Notes: generated by a model not told the origin, from the sequence alone. A stretch of DNA of 35,675 nucleotides from CBDUQP01 sp965369385 (GCA_965369385.1 CBDUQP010000017.1:1-35675); one strand, 5' to 3'. Positions 18,071 to 26,838 are shown, numbered from the stretch's first letter. Numbers and translations: made by a program.

Positions 18071-18925
18071 TCACACCCAGCTTGTTTTGGCGAGGCGGCG
18101 AGGGACGGTTTTCAGGTACTTCTCTGTCGGGTAGCCCAGTGTTGTAGCAGTCAGTATCATGTGTCCGGCGGGCACGTCCACGAACTTTGCCAGCGTTTTC
18201 GGCCTGGTGGATGCGTAACCGATCATGCAACTGCCAAGCCCCATCGCGTGGGCCTGCAACATTATGTATTGCTGGGATGAAACGTTCGTATCTTTGGCGA
18301 GTTGATATCCCTTGGGGCCAGTAGTGAACACCACACAGGGCGCATCGTAAAAGATGGGATATTCGCCGGCATCGCTACGTTGCTTGAGGGCTCTGAGTGA
18401 AGGGAGGACCTTTTCGATATTTCGGATGAACGCCGGCATGGACAGGCTGAGCATTCGCCTGACAGGCCAGCTTAGGAGGCGGGCTACACGGGCGAAGTCC
18501 TCGCAGACCGCGCGGTCAATCTGGCGGATCTTCTCGCGATCGGTTATCACAATGAACGAACGGTTCTGAGCATTCTTGGCACTGGGAGCGTGGCTGCCGA
18601 GATCAATTAATCGCTCGAGAACATCACGCTCAATCTCTTTGTTTGCGTAGTGCCGCACAGAACGCTTTGATCGAAGGAACACCTCGGCCAAATCCGCCGA
18701 CGGAAGATTTCCCGCAATGGGGATGAACCTGTCAGCAGGCATGTCCGCATGCGATATGGCATCCGACGGGCAAACGGCTATGCAGTGTCCGCATTCCATA
18801 CACCTGACGCCTTCGGCTACTTGCGGGCCACCATCGGCACCATGTACAAGGACGTTCTTAAGACACACCCTGGCGCACAGGCCACAATGGTTGCACTTGT
18901 TCTGATCTATACTCAATATGCTCAT
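18071..18925 (-). CDS. Nitroreductase-family protein with N-terminal 2[4Fe-4S] ferredoxin domain
   Basis: The first 55 residues hold two complete cluster motifs, Cys11-14-17-21 and Cys42-45-48-52 (CNHCGLCARVC and CMECGHCIAVCP). A nitroreductase-type FMN domain follows (about 84-275): RSKRSVRHYANKEI, GSHAPSAKNAQN, the middle helices, and AHAMGLGSCMIGY. Such fusions pass electrons from iron-sulphur clusters to FMN to reduce a quinone, nitro compound or other acceptor; the physiological substrate is not known. It is a cytoplasmic enzyme of 284 residues. Its ATG overlaps the stop of the upstream HAD gene by 4 bases (ATGA) and GGGAG lies before it. It is the last gene of the M16-murD operon. Confidence 0.88.
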   Translation of the reverse strand: MSILSIDQNKCNHCGLCARVCLKNVLVHGADGGPQVAEGVRCMECGHCIAVCPSDAISHADMPADRFIPIAGNLPSADLAEVFLRSKRSVRHYANKEIERDVLERLIDLGSHAPSAKNAQNRSFIVITDREKIRQIDRAVCEDFARVARLLSWPVRRMLSLSMPAFIRNIEKVLPSLRALKQRSDAGEYPIFYDAPCVVFTTGPKGYQLAKDTNVSSQQYIMLQAHAMGLGSCMIGYASTRPKTLAKFVDVPAGHMILTATTLGYPTEKYLKTVPRRLAKTSWV

Positions 18926-19614
18926 CGTTTATCTCCCATAGCCAGCATCTTCTTCACTCGCGTGGCTGAAAAGCGGTGGATGTGCATGAATTGCATACCG
19001 GCGGCCCTTGCGCCTTCTCCGTCAACACGATCACGATCACCTATATACAGCACCTCACTGGGTTGAACGCCCATCTGGCGGGCACACTGCAGGAAACCTT
19101 CGGGTGAGGGTTTGAACTTCCCGAGCCCGGTTTGCCCAGACGAGACTACGGCATCAATGCAGTTCTCAATTCCAAACGCCTTCAGTTTCAGACGCGGATC
19201 GTAATCGGAGTAGACGCCTTGCTGGATGCCGGCTTCGTGGAGTTCGTGAATCATCTTTATCAGCTTCGGGTAAACGTATTGAGCCAGGAATTCCAGCGGA
19301 CGAAGGACAATCCATTCATCAACAACCCCTCGAATAACCTCCGGGTCCATCCGCAATTCATCGCCCGCGGCCTTCAGTTGCGGATCTCCGCTGGCAGCAT
19401 CAATCGCATGCACACGCCGCAGTCGCTCCTGCATATTGCGGTAAACCTTCAGAATATGTATCTCGCGAAAAGTCTTCAGCGGGCGACGACAGAACGCCAA
19501 ACCAAGCTCCATCAGCATCCGGGTGCGCATCCACATCAGGCGATACATCGTCCCGTCGACATCGTAGGCAACCGCCCGAATAACTGCTTGGTTCCTTTTC
19601 TGAGCACCTTTCAC
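18922..19614 (-). CDS. HAD-superfamily hydrolase (phosphoglycolate phosphatase-like)
   Basis: A 230-residue cytoplasmic phosphatase-like protein. Motif I is YDVDGTMY with nucleophile Asp18 and general acid Asp20. A helical cap follows (about 25-120). Motif II is GVYSDYDPRLKL, motif III is the lysine in GLGKFKPSPEGF, and motif IV is YIGDRDRVDGEGARAAGM. All catalytic residues are present. The substrate cannot be told; a small phosphorylated metabolite is likely. The GTG start at 19614 overlaps the murD stop by one base (TAGTG), with AAGGTGA upstream, so translation is coupled. It overlaps the ferredoxin-nitroreductase gene by 4 bases. Confidence 0.85.
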   Translation of the reverse strand: MKGAQKRNQAVIRAVAYDVDGTMYRLMWMRTRMLMELGLAFCRRPLKTFREIHILKVYRNMQERLRRVHAIDAASGDPQLKAAGDELRMDPEVIRGVVDEWIVLRPLEFLAQYVYPKLIKMIHELHEAGIQQGVYSDYDPRLKLKAFGIENCIDAVVSSGQTGLGKFKPSPEGFLQCARQMGVQPSEVLYIGDRDRVDGEGARAAGMQFMHIHRFSATRVKKMLAMGDKR

Positions 19615-20948
19615 TATTTGGTCACCTTATTCGCAACGAATCCCATTACCAGTTCCACAAAACGCCGGCCTCGCTGCTCATAGTTCGCGAACATATCGTA
19701 GCTTGCACATGCGGGGCTGAGCAAGACAGTATCGCCCGGCTCGGCCAGCCGTATCGCATACGCAATCGCCTCTTCAAATGTGTCTGCCTTCTGCACCACG
19801 GGCAAATCGCCCGAAACACATTTCCGAGCTGCATCCGCTATCAGATCGCGCGTCGCCCCAACGGCTATAAGCCCCTTGGCTCGCATGGCGATCATTTTGC
19901 CCAGCTCGCTGAAGTCCGCATTCTTATCGTAACCGCCGGCGATTATGATGCTCTTGCCGCAACCGAATGCACCCAGCGCAACAATCGCACCTTCGGGGGT
20001 GGTGCACTTGGAATCGTTGTAGAAATCCACGCCACCGTGCGACACCACCGCCTGGAGACGATGTTCAAGTGGAGCAAAACTCCTCAACGCTTCTGCCGCT
20101 ATCTGGCGACACACGCCCAGACTGCGAGCAATTGCCCAAGCGGCCTGTGCGTTGATCTGGTTGTGCTCACCGGGCACAGCCAGATCAAACGGATCTGCCG
20201 ACCCGTCAAAGAAATCCACTTTTCCCGGCGCATCGGCCTGCCAAGAGCACACCTCAGCATCATCCGAATTCAGGATTAGCACATCATCAGCTTTCTGGAA
20301 GCGAAATATGTTCTTCTTCGCATCGCCATAGGCGCCAATGGTACCGTGACGATCCAAATGATTGGGCGTCAGGTTAGTGATCAACGCCACATGCGGGCTC
20401 ACGCGAATCGCGGGTGTAACTTCCAACTGAAAACTCGAAAGCTCAAGCACCACAATGTGATCCGGTTTGATGTTCGGCAGGTCTTCCAGCAGGCTCTTGC
20501 CGATATTGCCCCCAACATGAACCGTGAACTGCCGAGCCAGTATCTCGCCAACCATCGCGGTTGTAGTGCTCTTGCCGACCGACCCTGTAATCCCCACCAC
20601 GCATCCCCGGCATCGCTCAAGAAAGAGATTCATCTCGCTGGTTACAGGCACGCCCGCGGCCCTGGCGGCCCGTAATGGCGATGCATCCTGCGGAACTGCG
20701 GGACTGGCTACCAGCAGATCGGCATTAGTAAAGTCGGATTCATCATGCGAGCCCAAGTGCAGGGTCACGTCGAGCCCGTCAAGTTGAGCTACCGACTCGG
20801 AAAGGGATTCAGCGGATGCATTGTCTGATACCGTTACCTGAGCCTGCCGACTGCAAAGCCATTTCGTTACGCCAATACCGCCGCCGAACCTCCCCAAACC
20901 GACAACCGTCACGCGCTTATGCGCAAGGCTTTCGAGGCTCAGACTCAT
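19614..20948 (-). CDS. murD: UDP-N-acetylmuramoyl-L-alanine:D-glutamate ligase MurD
   Basis: MurD adds D-glutamate to UDP-MurNAc-L-Ala in the cytoplasm during peptidoglycan synthesis. The 444 residues show a Rossmann-like N-terminal domain (VTVVGLGRFGGG, VSDNASAE), the Mur ligase P-loop GITGSVGKSTTT (119-130, Lys126), ELSSFQLE (169-176), TNLTPNHLDRH, the second ATP-binding region (EHRLQAVVSHGGVDFYNDSK) and the C-terminal domain (IIIAGGYDKNADFSEL, LLSPACASYDMF-ANYEQRGRRF). All are typical. Its ATG overlaps the stop of the M16 protease gene (ATGA) with GGAG before it. It is separated from other mur genes; murI lies about 14 kb away. The presence of murD indicates a peptidoglycan wall. Confidence 0.95.
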   Translation of the reverse strand: MSLSLESLAHKRVTVVGLGRFGGGIGVTKWLCSRQAQVTVSDNASAESLSESVAQLDGLDVTLHLGSHDESDFTNADLLVASPAVPQDASPLRAARAAGVPVTSEMNLFLERCRGCVVGITGSVGKSTTTAMVGEILARQFTVHVGGNIGKSLLEDLPNIKPDHIVVLELSSFQLEVTPAIRVSPHVALITNLTPNHLDRHGTIGAYGDAKKNIFRFQKADDVLILNSDDAEVCSWQADAPGKVDFFDGSADPFDLAVPGEHNQINAQAAWAIARSLGVCRQIAAEALRSFAPLEHRLQAVVSHGGVDFYNDSKCTTPEGAIVALGAFGCGKSIIIAGGYDKNADFSELGKMIAMRAKGLIAVGATRDLIADAARKCVSGDLPVVQKADTFEEAIAYAIRLAEPGDTVLLSPACASYDMFANYEQRGRRFVELVMGFVANKVTK

Positions 20949-22171
20949 ATCTTCTCCGCCGGACCAAGCCCCAATACGGTGACCGCCGTCAGATCATGCT
21001 GCCTCGCCACCTGCAGAACATCACCTGCGGTAACCGCGTACAACTGCTCTATCTGATCTTCCAGTGATGCATATTCCAGGCGATATACCCAGTCAAAACC
21101 CACCGCCGTCAGACGCCCCATGGGCACTTCACCCTTCAGCGTGGCTGCCGATGCTATCTTGTTCTTGGCGGCTTGCAGTTCGGTCTCGGTGATACCTTCT
21201 TCCATGACCTTTCGGAACTCGTCCAGTGCAATCCGCGTGCAATCCGCGCCGCGATCCGGATCGGTAGAAATGAACGTAAGCATCGCCCCCGTACCATCTA
21301 GCATGTCATAGCTCATCGTAGCTTCGTCGGCGAGTGCCGGGTCGACCAGGGCATAGAACAGACGGCTGCCGGTGCTGTCGCCAACAACGCTGGCCAGCAG
21401 TTGGGCTGCATATCGCTTGGACGATTGAGCATCGGGAGCGGACGACATCATGGCGATATGTTCGCGAGTAACATTGGGGTCAACGATGGTTCCGCGAGTC
21501 TTGGTACCGGCGCAGTCAACCAGTTCCCGTGTCACATCAAACGGTGTCCAATGCGCGCATTTCTCCGAAGCATCTGCAACCATGGCATCAAAATCCAAAT
21601 TCCCCACACCCACCAACGTAACGTTGCCAGGAGAATAGCGACGATCGAAGTATCCCTGCATATCATCGCGTTTCATCGACTGGATCGAAGCGGCGGACCC
21701 AAGCACGTTCTGGCTTAGCTTGTGACCCTTGAAATGCTCGCCCATCAGCTTCTCGTATACACGGAACGTGGGCATGTCCTCGTAGCGGGCGATTTCGTCA
21801 CAGATCACACCCTTTTCCATCGAGAAGTCCTCTTGGCGCAAAGCCGGCCTCATCAGATCGCTCCAGATATCCATGAGTTGCCCCTGAAACTCCGGCAGAA
21901 CCGTCCCGTAATAAACAGTATTCTCTTCGGAGGTGAACGCATTGTATGAAGCGCCGAGCTGATCGAACTCACGATTGACATCCAACGCGCTGCGGCGATC
22001 TGTGCCCTTGAACATCATGTGCTCAAGGAAGTGGCTGACGCCGGAGACTTCCGGAGTTTCATCGCGGCTGCCGGTTTTCACGAAGAAGCCCAGCGCCACC
22101 GATTTAGCGGCAGGATTGACCTCTCCGATGATCGTCAATCCGTTATCCAGTTGAGTATGTTTGAACTCCAT
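20945..22171 (-). CDS. M16-family zinc protease, catalytically complete
   Basis: About 408 residues. The inverted zinc motif HFLEH is at 47-51 (VSHFLEHMMFKGT), and the third ligand Glu126 is in GVICDEIARYE, with the usual spacing of about 75 residues. The second, structural half follows (about 210-408; GSRLFYALVD, AKNKIASAATLKGE). ATG 22171 is taken because AAAGG lies 8 bases before it; a TTG five codons upstream is possible but lacks a site. No signal peptide is seen, so it acts in the cytoplasm or is exported otherwise. The next gene upstream (22237-23478) is a related protein without the zinc motif, so the two probably form the usual active/inactive M16 pair. Peptide substrate unknown. Confidence 0.9.
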   Translation of the reverse strand: MEFKHTQLDNGLTIIGEVNPAAKSVALGFFVKTGSRDETPEVSGVSHFLEHMMFKGTDRRSALDVNREFDQLGASYNAFTSEENTVYYGTVLPEFQGQLMDIWSDLMRPALRQEDFSMEKGVICDEIARYEDMPTFRVYEKLMGEHFKGHKLSQNVLGSAASIQSMKRDDMQGYFDRRYSPGNVTLVGVGNLDFDAMVADASEKCAHWTPFDVTRELVDCAGTKTRGTIVDPNVTREHIAMMSSAPDAQSSKRYAAQLLASVVGDSTGSRLFYALVDPALADEATMSYDMLDGTGAMLTFISTDPDRGADCTRIALDEFRKVMEEGITETELQAAKNKIASAATLKGEVPMGRLTAVGFDWVYRLEYASLEDQIEQLYAVTAGDVLQVARQHDLTAVTVLGLGPAEKI

Positions 22172-22236
22172 CAGTTTGCCTTTCAAAAGCTTTCAGAGCT
22201 TTTGGAACTTCTAGAATCAAGGGGCTTGCGAGACTG

Positions 22237-23478
22237 TCAAAGATTCACGGCGCTCGTGTCGACAGATTCCGGACCGATGAGGAGCACCGTAAAATTCTCC
22301 GCAGGCCAGTCGCAGAGATACCGCATTACATCGTCCTTGGTGACCGCGTTGACAGCCTCGGTCATCTCGCCTAAATCCCGAAGTTCGCCAAGAAAATACC
22401 AATCGGTAGCCAGCGCCGCTGACCTTGCAATCGTGGATTCACCCTGCATCACCATTGCGCTCTTGAGTTGTGTCTTGGCGCGGGCGAGTTCTTCGTCGGT
22501 AACTCCCTCGCCCAGACGCTTCAGCTCGCCGACGGTAACATCGAAAGTTTCCTGCACCTTTTCCGGTACCGTACCGGCATATGTGAACAGACCGGCGATA
22601 TCTTTCAGGCTGGAGTAGCAAGTAGACACATGATAAACTAAGGCACGTTTCTCGCGCACCTCGGTGAAAAGGCGGCTACTCATGCCTCCCGACAATACGG
22701 TAACGGCGACCCGTGCCGCGTAATACTGCTCGTCCGATGCAAACACGCTTGGGTAAGCCAGCGTTATGTGTACTTGAGCAGAATCCTTCTCTATATGCGT
22801 GAATCCGCCAGCCGGTGGCGTGAGTTCCACTTTGGGAACCTGCTGCTTTTGCCAATCACCAAACTGGGCGCCAACCATGTCACGTAACTGGTCCCAGTCA
22901 AAGTGTCCCGCAACTGCCAGGATAGCCTCGTTCGGGCCGAAACATGACGCATGCTTGCGTACCGCCTCCGGCGTGAGCGCCTTCAGCGAGGCCTCATTGC
23001 CAAGCTCGCACCTGCCAAGCGGATGCGGGAAGTATTTCTCTCTCAGAAGCTTATTGGCCTTGTGGGCAGGTTCATCTTCGAGACATGCCAGATCCTGCTG
23101 CACAAGTGCCCTGCACGCCTCAAACGTATCGTCGCCCAGCATAGGCCTGCGGACCATATCGCCAAGAATGCCAAGCGAATCGCCAAGGTTCCTGCCCAGG
23201 TGCGCCATTGAAAACGCAATGTGCCTGCTCTGGGCCGACTGGTGGTGCTGACAGCCCAGCGAAGCGAGTGCATCGTTGAGCTGACGCGTATTCATATCGC
23301 CCGCTCCTCGCATGACCCACTCGGTGAGAACTGCCGCCGAACCTTCTGCGCCTTCGGCATCAAAGCTCACGCCCGCGGGCAAATCCAGCGTGACAGCCGC
23401 CGACGACATGCCTCCCATCGGCTGGGCTACCAGCGTCAGGCCGTTGTCAAACTGTTCTATACAAAACTCTTGCGACAC
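22237..23478 (-). CDS. M16-family protein, non-catalytic partner subunit
   Basis: About 413 residues with the two-domain M16 fold, but the zinc motif is missing. Where active members have HFLEH this protein reads AVLTE within GSAAVLTEWVMRGAG. The C-terminal half keeps the Arg/Tyr segment REKRALVYHVSTCY, which in paired M16 proteins helps bind the substrate in the chamber. It is therefore probably the inactive half of a heterodimer with the protease encoded downstream, 65 bases away. GTG 23478 is chosen because GGAGAG lies 6 bases before it; the frame extends to 23541 but those extra residues do not resemble the family. It is the first gene of the operon leading to murD. Confidence 0.85.
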   Translation of the reverse strand: MSQEFCIEQFDNGLTLVAQPMGGMSSAAVTLDLPAGVSFDAEGAEGSAAVLTEWVMRGAGDMNTRQLNDALASLGCQHHQSAQSRHIAFSMAHLGRNLGDSLGILGDMVRRPMLGDDTFEACRALVQQDLACLEDEPAHKANKLLREKYFPHPLGRCELGNEASLKALTPEAVRKHASCFGPNEAILAVAGHFDWDQLRDMVGAQFGDWQKQQVPKVELTPPAGGFTHIEKDSAQVHITLAYPSVFASDEQYYAARVAVTVLSGGMSSRLFTEVREKRALVYHVSTCYSSLKDIAGLFTYAGTVPEKVQETFDVTVGELKRLGEGVTDEELARAKTQLKSAMVMQGESTIARSAALATDWYFLGELRDLGEMTEAVNAVTKDDVMRYLCDWPAENFTVLLIGPESVDTSAVNL

Positions 23479-23553
23479 GTTGCACTCTCCAGTAAAGATG
23501 CTGTCTCGCCCGGCGCTGGCCAGCAGCTCGCACAGCGCCACAGCGCCTAATCA

Positions 23554-23574
23554 GGACCTGCACCCTGCAGGACC
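23554..23574. promoter_or_regulatory. Dyad CCTGCA-CCC-TGCAGG between the M16 operon and gpsA
   Basis: CCTGCA (23557-23562) and TGCAGG (23566-23571) are a perfect 6-3-6 inverted repeat. After one mismatch the arms extend by GG/CC on each side (23554-23574). It lies about 80 bases before the GTG of the M16 operon and about 150 bases before gpsA. The same geometry and the consensus CCTGnA-N3-TnCAGG recur upstream of hppA (29696-29710). The rest of 23479-23722 has no gene. Confidence 0.4.
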
Positions 23575-23686
23575 AAAAGGCGCACTCTGAGGGCATTCTA
23601 CACGCTCGGAGCCCACAGACAAGCCAAATGGCAGCAAACTGTTAGCCCCCGGCGGATAACCTTAACCGACGAGCGGTCTTCCGGGC

Positions 23687-23715
23687 TGGACTTTTGCACC
23701 CCGCGGCGATACGTT
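23687..23715 (+). promoter_or_regulatory. Candidate gpsA promoter (TGGACT-17-TACGTT), leaderless geometry
   Basis: TGGACT (23687-23692), a 17-base spacer and TACGTT (23710-23715) are followed by 7 bases and then the ATG of gpsA. The match to consensus is moderate (4 of 6 and 3 of 6). gpsA has no Shine-Dalgarno sequence, which fits a transcript beginning at the start codon. Confidence 0.35.
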
Positions 23716-23722
23716 ACCCATC

Positions 23723-24739
23723 ATGAGCAAGATAAGCGTAATCGGTGACGGCGCTATGGGAACCATCTGCGCCATAATGATAGCGGAGAACGGACACTCG
23801 GTGCGACTTTGGTCCGCCTTTGCGGAAAATGCCGCCAGGCTCTCGGAGGATCGCGAAAACAAGCGATTCCTGCCCGGTTGCCGACTTCATGACCAGATAG
23901 AAATTGCATGCGAGGATGCCGACGCGCTTTCAGACGCCGATCTAGCGATATCCGCAGTACCCACACAGTTCATACGAGATGTCTGGAAGAGGCTTGGCGC
24001 GCACTGCCCGGCCGACCTGCCAATCTGCTCGGTGGCCAAGGGGATCGAGAATTCCACGCTCATGCGCCCGTCAGAAGTACTGCTGGACGTGCTGGATGGT
24101 TCTACCCAAAGCAAACGCGATATCGCCGTACTTTCCGGACCTTCCATCGTGCCCGAAATAGCCGAAAAGCAGCCCGCGACGGTAACCGTTGCCTCCACGC
24201 GACCGGCACTTGCCCAAACCGTGCAGGAGTGCATATCCCGATATTACTTCCGCGTATATACAAATGATGATCTCAAGGGCGTCGAAATCGCTGGAGCTAC
24301 GAAGAACGTGATCGCCATCGCGGCGGGCATACTTGACGGCCTGCATGCCGGCGACAATGCCAAAGCCGCCCTCCTGGCACGCGGGCTGGCGGAAATCACC
24401 CGGCTGGGCATGGCGATAGGTGCCCACGCAGAGACATTCGCGGGACTGGCGGGCGTAGGCGACCTGGTTACCACCTGCGTTTCACCCGTGGGCAGGAACC
24501 GTACCTTTGGCGAAGCGATCGGACGCGGCAAGACTGTCGAAGAAGCTCTCAGCGATACCAACTCGGTAGTAGAAGGTGTTGCCACCACGAAGAGCGTTGT
24601 GGAACTGGCGGCAAAGCTGAAGACGGAAATGCCCATTACCCAAGCTATCCATGCTGTGCTCTTTGGCGGACAGAAACCGGGAGATGCCATTGATGATCTG
24701 ATGAATCGTCCGCTCAGATCGGAAAAACTCCAGCCATGA
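23723..24739 (+). CDS. gpsA: Glycerol-3-phosphate dehydrogenase [NAD(P)+] GpsA
   Basis: The enzyme reduces dihydroxyacetone phosphate to sn-glycerol 3-phosphate for phospholipid synthesis in the cytoplasm. The nucleotide motif is GDGAMGT at 8-14, a variant of the common GAGAWGT. Other marks are the catalytic-site lysine 106 in SVAKGIE, SGPSIVPEIA, the catalytic Lys194 in GATKNVIAIAAG, Asp247 in GVGDLVTTC and the cofactor-binding GRNRTFG at 257-263. The length of 338 is normal. There is no Shine-Dalgarno site before the ATG; a -10-like box lies 7 bases upstream. It is divergent from the M16-murD operon and followed after 92 bases by an epimerase-family gene. Confidence 0.95.
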   Translation: MSKISVIGDGAMGTICAIMIAENGHSVRLWSAFAENAARLSEDRENKRFLPGCRLHDQIEIACEDADALSDADLAISAVPTQFIRDVWKRLGAHCPADLPICSVAKGIENSTLMRPSEVLLDVLDGSTQSKRDIAVLSGPSIVPEIAEKQPATVTVASTRPALAQTVQECISRYYFRVYTNDDLKGVEIAGATKNVIAIAAGILDGLHAGDNAKAALLARGLAEITRLGMAIGAHAETFAGLAGVGDLVTTCVSPVGRNRTFGEAIGRGKTVEEALSDTNSVVEGVATTKSVVELAAKLKTEMPITQAIHAVLFGGQKPGDAIDDLMNRPLRSEKLQP

Positions 24740-24831
24740 TCCGTCAATCACCTTTCGAGCTGAATAGCGGACTGTGAAAGAATCTTCAACCCCCACCGGC
24801 CGGGCAGACAAGCAAGAACGGAACAAGCACA

Positions 24832-26001
24832 ATGAACGCAAAGAAGCTGTCGAAACAATATCTGTCTGGGCTCGTTGATGATGTCATTCCTTTCTGGCAG
24901 AACCATTCGCTGGACACCGAATGCGGCGGTTTCTTCACGTGTCTCAATCGCGATGGTAGCGTTTACGACACCGATAAGTTTATGTGGCTGCAGGGCCGGG
25001 AGGTCTGGACGTTCTCGATGCTCTACAACCGCTTTGAGCAGCGCAGCGAGTGGCTTGATATCGCCAAACACGGTGTGGACTTCATGCTGGCAAACGGCAT
25101 GGACGACAATGGCGACTGGTATTTCTCCCTGGACCGTAGCGGCAAACCACTTGTGCAGGCGTATAACATCTTCTCAGACTGCTTCGCGGTGATGGCAATG
25201 GCGCAGTACAGCATCGCCGCCGGCGACGATCGCGCCAGACAGGTCGCACTCGATACCTATAAGCGAATCCTCAAGCGGGTGGACAACCCCAAGGGCAAAT
25301 ACAATAAGGTTATCCCGACTACCAGGCCGATGAAATCGTTCGCACTTCCGATGATCCTGTCCAACCTTGCCCTGGAGCTGGAAGGTGTGCTCTCGGCAGA
25401 CGAGACAATGGCAAACGCCATGGCTTGCATTGACGAGGTAATGACCGTTTTTGTCGACGCAGATCGCGGAATCGTATTCGAAAACGTCGCCCCTGACGGA
25501 TCTCGCGTGGACTCCTTCGAAGGACGCGTGGTAAACCCCGGCCACGGTATCGAGGCAATGTGGTTCGCCATGGATATCGCCGAGCGGGCAGGCGATCAGG
25601 ACCTGATAAACCGTGCAGTAGATATGGTGCTCAGTATTCTGGATTACGGATGGGACAAGGAATACGATGGCATTTACTACTTCATGGACGAGAAGGGATG
25701 CCCTCCCCAGCAGCTTGAGTGGGACCAGAAACTCTGGTGGGTACACGTGGAGACACTGGTGGCGTTGGCGAAGGGATTCCGCCTTACGGGCAGGGAAGAG
25801 TGCAGCCAATGGTTCCAGCGAGTTCACGATTACTCGTGGAAGAACTTCGCTGACCCTGAGTGCGGAGAATGGTACGGTTACCTGAACCGCCGTGGCGAGG
25901 TGCTCTTACCGCTCAAGGGTGGCAAATGGAAGGGATGCTTCCACGTCCCCCGCGGACTATACGTTTGCTACAAAGAACTCGCCCAAATCGCGAACAGTTA
26001 G
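24832..26001 (+). CDS. N-acylglucosamine 2-epimerase (AGE) family sugar epimerase
   Basis: A 389-residue (alpha/alpha)6-barrel protein of the AGE family, which includes GlcNAc 2-epimerases, cellobiose 2-epimerases and sugar isomerases. Residues expected in the active site are present: Arg56 (LQGREVWTFS), His238 (VNPGHGIEAMW), His305 (LWWVHVETLVAL) and His371 (WKGCFHVPRGLY). The length is close to the family norm. The exact sugar cannot be told from sequence; free sugars such as N-acetylmannosamine, glucose/mannose or a beta-1,4 disaccharide are all possible. A weak GGAAC lies before the ATG. It follows gpsA in the same direction and may be cotranscribed, but the two have no obvious shared pathway. 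Confidence 0.88.
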   Translation: MNAKKLSKQYLSGLVDDVIPFWQNHSLDTECGGFFTCLNRDGSVYDTDKFMWLQGREVWTFSMLYNRFEQRSEWLDIAKHGVDFMLANGMDDNGDWYFSLDRSGKPLVQAYNIFSDCFAVMAMAQYSIAAGDDRARQVALDTYKRILKRVDNPKGKYNKVIPTTRPMKSFALPMILSNLALELEGVLSADETMANAMACIDEVMTVFVDADRGIVFENVAPDGSRVDSFEGRVVNPGHGIEAMWFAMDIAERAGDQDLINRAVDMVLSILDYGWDKEYDGIYYFMDEKGCPPQQLEWDQKLWWVHVETLVALAKGFRLTGREECSQWFQRVHDYSWKNFADPECGEWYGYLNRRGEVLLPLKGGKWKGCFHVPRGLYVCYKELAQIANS

Positions 26002-26436
26002 GGACCTTACTCGACACTGAGCAACGCTGAACGCTGGTGACGCGATACAGTAACTCTTCACCCATCTGCAAGCAATCCGGGCAGGCAGCGGGAGGAGTTG
26101 ATGCTGATTCGACAAAACCTTGGCCCCTGACTGAAAAATCGAAAAAACATGTGCACCAATTGCATAACACAGGCGATTTGCCGTGTTGTTGCCGATTTCG
26201 TAAGCGTTAAATATCTGTTTCGCAGCCGAGTTGTATCGAAGCGCAAAATCGCGAGCGTTATGCAATAGATACAAAATATGTTACACGTTTTCAGGATTTT
26301 GTAACATGTTTCGGCCTGCCTCCAAAACCCCGTGCAAAATCGCATGCATCGTTTTCGGCGTCAGTGGTCAGTATGTTAGTATGTGACTGCGCGCTAGTAT
26401 TTTTTTTCGGGGACTGGATTGCAGGTGGATGAAGAG
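26002..26436. other. AT-rich convergent intergenic region with several inverted and direct repeats
   Basis: Between two gene ends there are 435 bases without a convincing gene. TTGCATAAC (26160-26168) is repeated inverted as GTTATGCAA (26257-26265). ATGTTACA (26278-26285) is repeated inverted as TGTAACAT (26300-26307) with a 14-base loop. GCAAAATCGC occurs twice in direct orientation (26242-26251 and 26334-26343). A T8 run is near 26400. Long minus-strand frames here have no family resemblance. The density of protein-site-like words is unusual between convergent genes and suggests a regulatory region, a small RNA or a remnant of a lost gene. Confidence 0.4.
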
Positions 26437-26838
26437 TTACTGCAGTTCTTGTGCCTGTTCCTCATCGCCGGGACGTTCCCATTCTACCCGCGGGCATTCA
26501 CCCCAGATGAGTTCCAGATCGTAGTATTCGCGGTGCTCCTCGTCAAACAGGTGCACCACCAGGTCAACGAAGTCCAGCAGTATCCAGTCGGAGGAATCCA
26601 TACCGGCGATCTTCCAAGCCTTGTGTTTGCTCTTCTTGCCGTACCGTTTCAGGTCGTCAGCAATGCTCGCCATCTGGCGGCCGGAGGTACCGGTTGCGAT
26701 TACGAAGTAGTCCGTTACCGGGCTGATATCCCGCAAATCGAGGATAATGATGTCCTCGCAGTTGCTGTCCTTGGCAATCCGTGCCGCCTCGATAGCGAAC
26801 ATCCTTGCCGCATCCTGTTTTTCTACCGTCTTGGCCAT
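26437..26838 (-). CDS. rsfS: Ribosomal silencing factor RsfS
   Basis: RsfS binds ribosomal protein L14 on the 50S subunit and blocks subunit joining when nutrients are short. The 133 residues contain the family hallmarks: DISPVTDYFVIATGTSGRQM at about 37-56, SSDWILLDFVDLVVHLFDEE at about 81-100 and HREYYDLELIWGECPRVEW at about 101-119. The ATG at 26838 has GAGGAT upstream. It is followed by an acidic Glu/Gln tail. It lies downstream of hppA on the same strand but behind a terminator-like structure, so it probably has its own promoter in the 135-base gap. Confidence 0.94.
   Translation of the reverse strand: MAKTVEKQDAARMFAIEAARIAKDSNCEDIIILDLRDISPVTDYFVIATGTSGRQMASIADDLKRYGKKSKHKAWKIAGMDSSDWILLDFVDLVVHLFDEEHREYYDLELIWGECPRVEWERPGDEEQAQELQ

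Noticed and set aside
23723..26001. gpsA and the epimerase as a sialic-acid or lipid pathway operon
   Set aside because: No sialic-acid or further lipid genes are nearby and the two enzymes have no shared pathway; only the direction is common.
26058..26345. 95-codon minus-strand frame in the repeat-dense gap
   Set aside because: Cysteine- and arginine-rich with no domain, overlapping the inverted repeats; probably chance.
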